Source: Halobaculum saliterrae
GTDB taxonomy: Archaea; Halobacteriota; Halobacteria; Halobacteriales; Haloferacaceae
NCBI RefSeq assembly: GCF_009831625.1
Contig: NZ_WUUS01000011.1
Span: forward strand, 105,970-169,969
Length of the DNA stretch: 64,000 nucleotides
Reading direction: 5' to 3'
The translations under genes and the position numbers were made by a program. Of this stretch, positions 26,707 through 34,451 are shown in pieces. A model generated the notes under the pieces. That model was not told the origin of the DNA and did no database searches. It saw nothing but the letters and a program-made list of their open reading frames with translations. The stretch's first letter is position 1; the number at the start of each line of letters is the position of its first letter.

Positions 26707-27123
26707 ATGACATACCGAACGACCGTCACGCGGCAGTTCGTCGCACAGCACTACCTCACGGTCCCAGATCCCGGACCCGAGGGCGACCTCCACTCGCACG
26801 TCTTCTCCGTGGAGGCGACGTTCGCCGGCCCGTCGCTCGACGAGTACGACTACCTCGTCGACATCGACGACGTGCGCGCGGCGCTGGACGAGGCCGAGTC
26901 GCGCTACCGCGACGCGACGCTGAACGACCTCCCCGAGTTCGAGGGGTACAACCCCAGCGTCGAGCGGTTCGCTCGCGTGCTCCACGACCGCCTGGCCCCG
27001 GCCGCCGCGGGCGGATCCACCGAAACGCTCCGCGTCACGGTGTGGGAGGACGACGAGGCCGCCGCCGGCTACGAGGGGCCGATCCCCGACGCAGGCGGAG
27101 CCGACGGCGACAGGGATGGTTGA
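26707..27123 (+). CDS. PTPS/QueD-fold protein with altered catalytic residues
   Basis: 138 residues. The T-fold zinc triad of 6-pyruvoyl/6-carboxy-tetrahydropterin synthases is intact: H15 ('AQHYL'), H29 and H31 ('LHSH'). The nucleophilic Cys expected four residues before H29 is E25. The catalytic His of the 'LDHxxLN' motif is replaced in 'YRDATLND'. The purine/pterin-anchoring Glu in 'VTVWED' remains. So it should bind a pterin-like substrate but is unlikely to do the standard QueD or PTPS reaction. Cys-to-Glu variants (PTPS-III) substitute for dihydroneopterin aldolase elsewhere. It overlaps the glycosyltransferase start by 8 nt. Confidence 0.85.
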   Translation: MTYRTTVTRQFVAQHYLTVPDPGPEGDLHSHVFSVEATFAGPSLDEYDYLVDIDDVRAALDEAESRYRDATLNDLPEFEGYNPSVERFARVLHDRLAPAAAGGSTETLRVTVWEDDEAAAGYEGPIPDAGGADGDRDG

Positions 27124-28417
27124 GCCGCCCCCGGGACCTGCCGGACCCGTCGGCGGCGGCGGGAGTGACGCCCACGACCGCCGCGAGGGTGACGATCGCG
27201 TCGGCGACGACCACGGGGTCGGCGACCCCGCGGACGACGACCTCACCGTCGCGCTCGTCGTCCCCGGCGACCCCGCGACGACCTCGGGGGGCTTCCGCTA
27301 CGACCGTCGCCTCGTCGCCGGCCTCCGCGCGACCGGCGCGGCGGTTCGAGTGTTCTCGGTGCCGTGGCGACGCTACCCGCTCGACCTCCTCGACGCGCCG
27401 GGGCTCGCGACCGGAGTACCCGCCCGGCTACGGGACGTTGACGTGGTCGTGGTCGACGGACTCGCGCACGCCGGGACGGTCGGCCTCGTCCGCCGGCTCC
27501 GCCGTGACGGTACGCCCGTCGTCGCGCTGGTGCATCACCTCCGGCGCGCGGAGGGCGGCCGGCTCGCGCCGATCGCGACCCGGCTCGAGCGGTGTTTCCT
27601 CCGCGGGTGTTCGGCCGCCGTCTGCGTAAGCGGCGCGACCGAGCGCGACGTGCTGACGCTCGTCGATCGCCTTCCAACCCACCTCGCGCCGCCGCCCGCC
27701 GATCAGTTCGACCCCGAGGTCACTCCGTCGGACGTGGACCGTCGCGCCCGCGAGGACCCGTTCCGGGTCGTCGCGCTCGGATCGCTCGTCCCGCGGAAGG
27801 GTCACGACACGCTGGTGCGGGCGCTCGCGGGGCTCGACTCGGACGGCGCGGCCGGCGAACGCGGCGGGAGCGATGTAGGCGACGCGGACGACACGGGTGA
27901 CGCGGTGAACGCGAGCGGGGGAGCCGCCGAAGACGACGGCGACTCGACCCCCGACTGGCGGCTCGCCGTCGTCGGCCCGGAGCCCGATCCGGACCACGCC
28001 CGCGCGGTGCGTACGCTCGCCGATGACCTCGGCGTCGCCGACCGGGTGTCGTTCCGCGGGAAGCTGTCGACGCCCGATCTCGCGGACGTCCTCCGGGAGT
28101 CGCACGCGCTCGCGGTTCCCTCCCAGCACGAGGGGTTCGGAATGGCGTATCTGGAGGGGATGGGCTTCGGCCTCCCGGCGGTCGCCTCCGCCGCGGGCGG
28201 CGCGTCCTCGGTCGTCGTCGACGGCGAGAACGGCTTCCTCGTCGACCCCGGCGACGTGGGAGGCGTCCGAGAGGCGCTCGCCGCGCTCGCGGGCGACCGC
28301 GACCGACTGGCGGGGATGGGGACGGCGGCGCTTCGCCGGTTCGACGCCCACCCGGACTGGGCCGACACCGTCGCCGGCGTCCGGAGCTTCCTGACGGAGG
28401 TGGCCGATGGAGGGTGA
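27116..28417 (+). CDS. GT4-family glycosyltransferase
   Basis: 433 residues with a GT-B fold. The N-terminal Rossmann half begins 'TVALVVPGDPATTSGGFRYDRRLVAGL' after a 40-residue polar lead. The C-terminal half has 'ALGSLVPRKGHDTLVRAL', the donor-binding 'PSQHEGFGMAYLEGMGFGLPAVAS' with the EX7E-type motif, and 'GENGFLVDPGD'. An acidic low-complexity insert (about 240-280) separates them. Acceptor and sugar unknown. It overlaps the PTPS-like gene (8 nt) and the methyltransferase gene (11 nt), so all three are translationally coupled. Confidence 0.9.
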   Translation: MVEPPPGPAGPVGGGGSDAHDRREGDDRVGDDHGVGDPADDDLTVALVVPGDPATTSGGFRYDRRLVAGLRATGAAVRVFSVPWRRYPLDLLDAPGLATGVPARLRDVDVVVVDGLAHAGTVGLVRRLRRDGTPVVALVHHLRRAEGGRLAPIATRLERCFLRGCSAAVCVSGATERDVLTLVDRLPTHLAPPPADQFDPEVTPSDVDRRAREDPFRVVALGSLVPRKGHDTLVRALAGLDSDGAAGERGGSDVGDADDTGDAVNASGGAAEDDGDSTPDWRLAVVGPEPDPDHARAVRTLADDLGVADRVSFRGKLSTPDLADVLRESHALAVPSQHEGFGMAYLEGMGFGLPAVASAAGGASSVVVDGENGFLVDPGDVGGVREALAALAGDRDRLAGMGTAALRRFDAHPDWADTVAGVRSFLTEVADGG

Positions 28418-29360
28418 CGACGTGGCGTATCTGGAGGCGGCCCGGACGGTCGACGACCGCGCCCACAGCGACGCCGCGACCGACGCGTTCCGGACGGCGC
28501 TTGAGCGACCGACGCTGGGGCGACCGGCACGGGAGCGACCGACGCCCGGGGCGGACGAGGGGTCGGGGTCGGCGGACGGAGTCCGCGTGTTCGAGGCCGG
28601 CGCCGGCACCTGCGGGATGCTTCGCCGCCTGCTCGACGACGGCGCGTTGCCGGCGGGCGAGTGGGTCGCCGTCGACGCCGACGAGCGGGTGCTGTCAGCC
28701 GGACGAGATCGGCTGCACGAGGCGGCACGCGTGGCGGGGTACGGAGTCGAAACCGAGGGGTCGGAACTGCTGCTCGAACTCCCCGACGACGCGACGCTTC
28801 GCGTCCGCTTCGCGGTCGGCGACGCTCGCGAGGTCGCGGACGACCGCGGCGGCGACTTCGACGGCGTGGTCGCGCGGTCGTTCGCGGACCTGCTGGCTCC
28901 CGACGACGTGCTCGACCTCCTCGGGACGGCCGCCCCGGACGGCTGGTACCACCTGCCGCTCACCTTCGACGGCGAGACGCGGTTCGCGCCCGAGCACCCT
29001 ACCGACCACGCCGTGATCGACGCCTTCCACGGGACGATGCGCAACCGCGGGCGGGCGGCGACGCTGCTCGCCGAGCGGTTCCGGGAGGCCGGGACGCCGC
29101 CGACGGTCGACGCGCGCGCCGACTGGGTGATCGAGGGTACCTCCGACGGAGCGGAAACCCATGGGGGCGCCGCCTATCCGGCCGACGAGGGGACGTTCCT
29201 GCGGATCGTCCTCGACACCGTCGTCGCCTCCGTGCGCGAGTCGGGGGCCGTGTCGGCGGCGACGCTGTCGGCGTGGGCGGGGACGAGAACTGCGCAGTTG
29301 GAACGTGGAGAACTCGGCTACGTCGCGGTGAACCGCGACCTGTTCGGACGTGTCCCGTGA
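28407..29360 (+). CDS. Class I SAM-dependent methyltransferase
   Basis: 317 residues. SAM motif I is 'VFEAGAGTCGMLRRLL' (about 62-77), with an acidic 'AVDADERVL' motif II and 'DGVVARSFADLL' motif IV. The C-terminal half (about 190-317) is substrate-specific with 'WYHLPLTFDGETRFAPEHP' and 'GTMRNRGRAATLLAERF'. Substrate is not evident. It is the last of three overlapping genes and would methylate the product of the PTPS-like and glycosyltransferase steps if they form one pathway (inference). Confidence 0.85.
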   Translation: MEGDDVAYLEAARTVDDRAHSDAATDAFRTALERPTLGRPARERPTPGADEGSGSADGVRVFEAGAGTCGMLRRLLDDGALPAGEWVAVDADERVLSAGRDRLHEAARVAGYGVETEGSELLLELPDDATLRVRFAVGDAREVADDRGGDFDGVVARSFADLLAPDDVLDLLGTAAPDGWYHLPLTFDGETRFAPEHPTDHAVIDAFHGTMRNRGRAATLLAERFREAGTPPTVDARADWVIEGTSDGAETHGGAAYPADEGTFLRIVLDTVVASVRESGAVSAATLSAWAGTRTAQLERGELGYVAVNRDLFGRVP

Positions 29361-29402
29361 ATCGCCGGCGGGACGGACGAGCGGGGAGCCCGCGAGCCGG
29401 CG

Positions 29403-29831
29403 TCAGTCCTCGGTCTTGGTGACGTCGAGGTCGTCGATCTCGCCCTCGTGGAGCTTCGCGCCGTCCTGTGCGACCTGCCGGGCGAGCACGGCGCACTTGA
29501 TCCGCATCGGGGAGATGTCGACGCCGAGCATCTCCGTGATGTCGTCGGTGTCCATCGCCTCCAACTCGTCGAGGGTCATCCCCTGCAGGCGCTCGGACAG
29601 CATCGACGCCGACGCCTGCGAGATGGCGCAGCCGTCGCCCGAGAAGGCCATGTAGTCGATGGTCTCGCCGTCGTCCTCCAGCCGCACGTCGACGGTGATC
29701 GTGTCGCCACAGGAGGGGTTCTCGCCGGTGTGCGAGAACGTGGCGTCGTCGAGTTCGGCGTGGTTGCGCGGGTTCTTGTAGTGGTCGAGTATCTGCTGGC
29801 GATACATGTCGGAGCCGCCGCCAATGCCCAT
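29403..29831 (-). CDS. sufU: SufU/IscU-type iron-sulfur scaffold protein
   Basis: 142 residues. Three conserved Cys are in 'ENPSCGDTITV', 'SGDGCAISQASASM' and 'RIKCAVLA', with the 'YRQQILDHYKNPRNHAEL' N-terminus of the SufU branch. It accepts sulfane sulfur from SufS and transfers clusters. It lies 147 bp downstream of sufS on the same strand; the gap may hold a separate promoter. SufBCD are not in the window. Confidence 0.93.
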   Translation of the reverse strand: MGIGGGSDMYRQQILDHYKNPRNHAELDDATFSHTGENPSCGDTITVDVRLEDDGETIDYMAFSGDGCAISQASASMLSERLQGMTLDELEAMDTDDITEMLGVDISPMRIKCAVLARQVAQDGAKLHEGEIDDLDVTKTED

Positions 29832-29978
29832 TGTTGACGGTAATTGGCGAGTGAGTCCGTTAAGCGTTCCGGGGACGGAGGACCCGGGATGGTCGGGAGA
29901 CGAGCGCGGCGAGTCCTCCGATAGCCGTGGAAGATCCCGGTGAGGACCGTTCAGGTGAACGGAGGATCCCGCGAACGC

Positions 29979-31262
29979 TCAGGCGAACAGCTGTCGAGCG
30001 TCGTCGACCGCCTCGACCAGCTTGTCGATCTCCTCGCGGGTGTTGTAGACGTAGAAGCTCGCGCGGGCGCTGGCTGCGACCCCGAGCTTGTCGTGCAGCG
30101 GCTGCGTGCAGTGATCGCCGGCGCGGACCGCGACGGCGTGGTCGTTGAGGATGCTGGAGAGGTCGTGGGCGTGGACGCCGTCGAGGTTGAACGCCACGAG
30201 CCCCGCGCGGTCGTCGCCCGGGGGCCCGTAGATGTCCACGTCCTCCCGTTCAGTGAGCCGGTCGTAGGCGTACTCCGCGAGCAGTTGCTCGTGGGCGTGA
30301 ACGTTCTCCATCCCGAGGTCCTCCAGGTAGTCGATCGCCGCGTGGAGGGCGATGCCCTGCGCGATGACGGGCGTTCCGGCCTCGAACTTCCACGGGAGGT
30401 CCTCCCACTCGCTGTCCTCGAAGGTGACCTTCCGGATCATCTCCCCGCCGTAGAGGTACGGCTCCATCTCCTCCAGCAGGTGCTCCTTCCCGTACAGCAC
30501 GCCGATGCCGGTGGGGCCGCACATCTTGTGTCCCGAGAAGGCGAAGAAGTCCGCGTCGATGTCGGCCACGTCGACGGGCATGTGCGGCACCGACTGCGCG
30601 CCGTCGACGAAGATCAACCCGTCGTGATCGTGCACGAGATCCGCGAGTTCGCGGACGGGGTTGACGGTGCCGAGCGTGTTCGAGACGTGGACGACGTTCG
30701 CCATCGCGGTGTCGTCGTCCACGAGTTCGCGGGCGTGGTCCATGTCGAGGCGGCCGTCCTCGTCGACGCGAACGAACCGCACGTCGGCGCCGGTCCGTTT
30801 GCCGATCTGTTGCCAGGTGACCAGCGAGGCGTGGTGCTCCATCTCGGTGAGGACGACGTTATCCTCGGGGCCGAGTTCGTTCAGCCCCCACGCGTAGGCG
30901 ACGAGGTTCTCCGCCTCCGTCGTGTTCTTGGTGAAGACGACCTCCTCGCGCCCCTCGGCGCCGATGAACTCGGCGACGCGGTCGTGAGCGTTCTCGTAGG
31001 CGACCGACGCCTCCTGGCTCAGGTGATGGATGCCGCGATGGACGTTGGAGTTGTACGAGCGGTAGTAGTCCGCGATCGTGTCGACGACCTGGTCGGGCGT
31101 GTGGCTCGTCGCCGCGTTGTCGAGGTAGACGAGCGGCTTCGTGTCCCCCTCGTCCTCGCCGGGGACGGTCACGTCGCCGCCGACCTTCCGCTGAAGGATG
31201 GGGAAGTCGGCGCGAACGGCCTCGACGTCGAGCGGGTACGGTTCCTGCTCAGGCGCTTCCAT
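29979..31262 (-). CDS. sufS: SufS-type (group II) cysteine desulfurase
   Basis: 427 residues. The PLP-binding Lys is in 'FAFSGHKMCGPTGIGVLYG', the catalytic Cys in 'RAGDHCTQPLHDKL' near the C-terminus, with 'NTTEAENLVAYAWG' and 'EHHASLVTWQ' contributing to the PLP pocket. It removes sulfur from cysteine for Fe-S clusters and thio-modification. The C-terminal 'YNTREEIDKLVEAV' helix completes the family length. Probably expressed with sufU downstream. Confidence 0.96.
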   Translation of the reverse strand: MEAPEQEPYPLDVEAVRADFPILQRKVGGDVTVPGEDEGDTKPLVYLDNAATSHTPDQVVDTIADYYRSYNSNVHRGIHHLSQEASVAYENAHDRVAEFIGAEGREEVVFTKNTTEAENLVAYAWGLNELGPEDNVVLTEMEHHASLVTWQQIGKRTGADVRFVRVDEDGRLDMDHARELVDDDTAMANVVHVSNTLGTVNPVRELADLVHDHDGLIFVDGAQSVPHMPVDVADIDADFFAFSGHKMCGPTGIGVLYGKEHLLEEMEPYLYGGEMIRKVTFEDSEWEDLPWKFEAGTPVIAQGIALHAAIDYLEDLGMENVHAHEQLLAEYAYDRLTEREDVDIYGPPGDDRAGLVAFNLDGVHAHDLSSILNDHAVAVRAGDHCTQPLHDKLGVAASARASFYVYNTREEIDKLVEAVDDARQLFA

Positions 31263-31367
31263 TACCGCATATGAGGGGTCGGAGGGGTAACATCCCTTCG
31301 GTCGTTCGGGGGGTTCGTAACCGAAATCGGCTACGGCTCGCCGTCCGCCTCGAAGTGGGACGGCAGG

Positions 31368-31754
31368 TCAGAGCCAGAGCAGTTGCGCGTGCAGCGTGTC
31401 GCCGACCTCCAGCACGCGGTCGGCGTCGATGACGCCGGCGTCGACGGCGACGCGGACGCAGTCGGCGCCCACGAGGTTCGCGGTGTCGGCGTCGTACAGC
31501 CCCTCGACGACCGCGTCGGCGTCCGCCGGCTCGGCCTCGTCGCCGCCGTAGAACTCCTCGGTCACGTCCAGGGTCACCTCCCCGTCCTCGAACGTCTCCC
31601 CGAGGACGTCCGCGTCGCAGACGGCGACGAGCGTTCCCTCGGGCGTCTCACGGCGCGTGAGCAGGTACTCGGCGTCCGGGTCGGCGTCGCGGTCGTGGTG
31701 GTGGTCCTCGCCGTCGCCGAGGTCGCCGTCGTCGCCCCCGGCGTCGTCGTTCAT
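31368..31754 (-). CDS. DUF424 domain protein
   Basis: 128 residues. After a 30-residue acidic/His lead, the core 'YLLTRRETPEGTLVAVCDADVLGETFEDGEVTLDV ... FYGG' and 'ANLVGADCVRVAVDAGVIDADRVLEV' matches archaeal DUF424. The gene starts at the base after the TPR gene stop, so they form one operon. DUF424 is widely conserved in archaea and often near translation genes; function unestablished. Confidence 0.85.
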   Translation of the reverse strand: MNDDAGGDDGDLGDGEDHHHDRDADPDAEYLLTRRETPEGTLVAVCDADVLGETFEDGEVTLDVTEEFYGGDEAEPADADAVVEGLYDADTANLVGADCVRVAVDAGVIDADRVLEVGDTLHAQLLWL

Positions 31755-32666
31755 CTACAGGCCCCCGAGGTCGAGGTCGTCGTCGCCGTCGCGACCGCCG
31801 AGGCCGCCCGGACCGCCGGCGCCGCCCATGCCGCCGCGGGAGCCGTTCATCCCGCCGCCCATCGCGCCGGAGCCTCCCGCGCCGGTCGCTCCCGCGCCGG
31901 TCGCTCCCGCGCCGCCCTCGGCGTGCTCCTCGACCATCCGCTGTTCGGCCTCCTCGCGGATCTCCTCGGCGCGCTCGGCGGCCCGTTCGGCCTCGTCCTC
32001 GCGGCCGAGCTCGTCGAGCGCGCGAGCCTTCTCCTCGAGCACCTCCGCGTTGCGCATCCCCAGTCGGATCGCGTTGTCGAAGGCCGTGACCGCGTCCTCG
32101 AGCAGGCCGCGCTCGACGAGGAAGAAGCCGCGGTTGTACCACGCCTGCGGGAAGCGCGGGTCGATCTCGACGGCGTTCTCGGCGTGTTCGAGCGCCTGTT
32201 CGCCCTGCCCGTTCTCGTAGAGCGCGTACGCGAGGTTCGTCTCCGCGCTGGCGGCGTGCTCGGAGTCCTCGTCGATGCGCAGCGCCTCCCGATACGCCCC
32301 GATGGCCTCGTCCCACTCCTCCAGTTGCGCGTGGGCGACGCCCTTGTTCACCCACGCCTCCTGCCCCTCCAGGGAGTCGTCGTCCGCGAACTGCGCGGCG
32401 CGCTCGAACGTCTCGGTCGCCTCCTCGAACCGATTGATCCCCATGTAGGAGAGTCCGACCTCCATCAGGCTCTCGACGTCGACGCGGTCCTTGGGGATGT
32501 TGCGCTCGTCGAGCAGGTCCGTGATGACGCGGGTGTCGACGGGGTCGACCTGTGAGGGGTCCGCCTGCAGCTCCTCCGGGTCGAGGGTGAACTCCTCGTA
32601 GTCCTCGTCGAGGCCCTGCCCCTCGGAGAACTCGTGTGGCTTGCGTTCTGACTCGTCGTCGCTCAT
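31755..32666 (-). CDS. TPR-repeat protein with Gly/Met-rich tail
   Basis: 303 residues from the ATG at 32666. Four to five TPR units span about 65-225: 'SLMEVGLSYMGINRFEEATETFERA', 'WVNKGVAHAQLEEWDEAIGAYREAL', 'TNLAYALYENGQGEQALEHAENAV', 'WYNRGFFLVERGLLEDAVTAFDNAI'. A charged coiled coil follows (about 230-258). The last 45 residues are Gly/Ala/Met-rich and partly encoded by tandem 15-mers. It is a protein-protein scaffold; partners unknown. Co-transcribed with DUF424. Confidence 0.88.
   Translation of the reverse strand: MSDDESERKPHEFSEGQGLDEDYEEFTLDPEELQADPSQVDPVDTRVITDLLDERNIPKDRVDVESLMEVGLSYMGINRFEEATETFERAAQFADDDSLEGQEAWVNKGVAHAQLEEWDEAIGAYREALRIDEDSEHAASAETNLAYALYENGQGEQALEHAENAVEIDPRFPQAWYNRGFFLVERGLLEDAVTAFDNAIRLGMRNAEVLEEKARALDELGREDEAERAAERAEEIREEAEQRMVEEHAEGGAGATGAGATGAGGSGAMGGGMNGSRGGMGGAGGPGGLGGRDGDDDLDLGGL
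31864..31908. repeat. Three tandem 15-bp units in the TPR gene
   Basis: GCGCCGGTCGCTCCC occurs at 31879-31893 and 31894-31908, with a near copy at 31864-31878. In the protein (minus strand) it gives repeating G-A-T/S-G-A units of the Gly-rich tail. Length variation between strains is likely. Confidence 0.85.
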
Positions 32667-32798
32667 TGCCCGTGTATCGACCGTGAGGACGGATGTATGT
32701 TGCGCGTGCGGACCGAACGGGTCGCCGTGGCCCGAACGGACCGCCGCGGACCGGGGGTCCGCCCCGGTCTTTTGTCCCCCGCAGACGAGGGGGTCCGT

Positions 32799-33359
32799 AT
32801 GCCGCGACTGTTCGTCTCGGTCGACCTCCCGGACCGGCTCGCGGACGCGTTCGCCGCCGTACAGGACCACCTTCGCGACGTCGAGAGCCTCCGATTCACC
32901 GATCCCGAGCGGGCCCACTGCACCCTGAAGTTCCTCGGCGACACCGACGGGGTACGCGTCGGCGACGTGGTCGAGGCGCTGGAGGCTGCCGTCGACGCGA
33001 CCGACGTGAGCCCGTTCGACGTCGAGGTGGGTGGACTCGGCGTCTTCCCGTCGACCGACTACATCAGCGTCGTCTGGACCGGCGTCCGCGACGGATACGG
33101 CGCGGCGGAACTGGGCCGGCTCGCCGAGGCGGTCGAGCGCGAGACGGTCGCTCTCGGGTTCGACGAGGCCGACCACGGGTTCACTCCCCACTTCACCCTC
33201 GCACGGATGGACGACGCCCGCGGGAAGGGGCGTGTGCTGGAGTACCTAGACGAGGATCCGACGGTGGGATGGTTCGAGGCCGGCGACGTCCGACTCACCG
33301 AGTCGACGCTGACCGACGATGGCCCCGAGTACGAGACGCGGGAACGGGTGTCGCTGTAG
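32799..33359 (+). CDS. thpR: RNA 2',3'-cyclic phosphodiesterase (2H family)
   Basis: 186 residues. The two catalytic HxT motifs are 'HCTLKF' (about 47-52) and 'HFTLAR' (about 130-135), spaced as in the LigT/ThpR 2H-phosphoesterase fold. The enzyme opens 2',3'-cyclic phosphates at RNA ends; the older name is 2'-5' RNA ligase. Divergent from the TPR gene. Start MPRLFVSVDLP is the family N-terminus. Confidence 0.94.
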   Translation: MPRLFVSVDLPDRLADAFAAVQDHLRDVESLRFTDPERAHCTLKFLGDTDGVRVGDVVEALEAAVDATDVSPFDVEVGGLGVFPSTDYISVVWTGVRDGYGAAELGRLAEAVERETVALGFDEADHGFTPHFTLARMDDARGKGRVLEYLDEDPTVGWFEAGDVRLTESTLTDDGPEYETRERVSL

Positions 33360-33497
33360 CGGTCGACAGCGTGCGGATCCGGCATCGGACCAGCGCGAGC
33401 GCCCGCCCACGCCGGAACGCGCCGTGCCGGTCCCCGCCGACGTTTCGGGTAGGTAAGATGAAAGTGCGGATTTGTGCGTCGCGACCGACGGTCCGGT

Positions 33498-34427
33498 GTG
33501 AACTCTGCCGACACCACCACGCGAACCGATCGGGAGTCGGACGACGAACGCTCGAACGTGGCGAGGCGCACCCGAGAGTCCCTCTCGACGGTGCCGTCGC
33601 CGCTCCGGCGCGCCGTCGAGTCGGGGGCCGCGACGGCGATCGTCGGCACGGCGGGCCTCCTCGGCGGCCTCCGGGCGTTCCGGCGGGGAAACCGGAGGCG
33701 CGGGCTCGCCGGGGTCGCCGTCGGCGGCGCGTTCCTGGCGACCGCGCTCACTCAGTGGTCCCGAGGCCGCGACGCGGGGACGGGCGCCGAGGAGGCGGAG
33801 CAGAAGGCCGAATCCGCGCCCGGACCCGAGTCCGACACCGACGCCGAGTCGGCGGCCGACCAGCGCGAGGTCGGCGACACCGAGCGCGTGGCGGGGGAGA
33901 TCACACGTGAAACGGAGGACACGCGTGAAACGGGGGGCGTCGGCGGGGCGGACGGAACGACCGACGGCGCGGCGTCGAGCGCGGTGGGACCCGGAGCCGG
34001 CGGGGTATCGGCCGAGGGCGTCGAACCCGAGGAGATCGATCGGCTGGGCGAGGCGGCCCTCGACAGGCAGAGCCGGGAGGTCCCGGTGCCACAACGGGCG
34101 TTCAATGAGGGGTTCCTGTCGCACTCGTCGGAGGCGTTCTGGGGGATCCGCGCGGGCGACGACGCGGTCGTGGTCTCCGGGAACTACGACGCCATTCAGG
34201 ACCGCGACGGGATGCGGTACGTCGCCAGCACCGAGATCGGCGAGGACGTCCGCGAGCTGCCGATCCCCGACACCGTGCTCGACCACTGGGACGAGATGGC
34301 CGGCGGCGGCACCGCCGTCGGCGGCGGCGACGACGTCCTGTTCGTCACGACCGACGACCTCTCGGCCGACGGCATGCTCCGCGTGCTCCCCTCGAAGTGG
34401 GCCGACGACGTCGACGGATCCGGGTGA
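33498..34427 (+). CDS. Haloarchaeal hypothetical with N-terminal membrane segments and C-terminal domain
   Basis: About 309 residues from GTG at 33498. A basic lead is followed by two hydrophobic Gly/Ala-rich segments (about 43-60 and 70-85), a disordered acidic region (about 95-180), and a folded C-terminus (about 190-300): 'VPQRAFNEGFLSHSSEAFWGIRAGDDAVVVSGNYDAIQDRDGMRYVASTEIGED'. That block is conserved-looking but I do not recognise it. It converges with ahcY. Confidence 0.65.
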   Translation: MNSADTTTRTDRESDDERSNVARRTRESLSTVPSPLRRAVESGAATAIVGTAGLLGGLRAFRRGNRRRGLAGVAVGGAFLATALTQWSRGRDAGTGAEEAEQKAESAPGPESDTDAESAADQREVGDTERVAGEITRETEDTRETGGVGGADGTTDGAASSAVGPGAGGVSAEGVEPEEIDRLGEAALDRQSREVPVPQRAFNEGFLSHSSEAFWGIRAGDDAVVVSGNYDAIQDRDGMRYVASTEIGEDVRELPIPDTVLDHWDEMAGGGTAVGGGDDVLFVTTDDLSADGMLRVLPSKWADDVDGSG

Positions 34428-34451
34428 CGCCGCGCCGACCGACCGGCTACC

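Noticed and set aside
26707..27123. Naming this gene queD for archaeosine synthesis
   Set aside because: Key catalytic Cys and His are replaced and queC/queE are not adjacent.
33440..33475. TAAGATGAAAGTGCGG as a second radA-type regulatory motif
   Set aside because: Only the GAAAGTG core is shared with the reverse complement of the radA element; too short to call.
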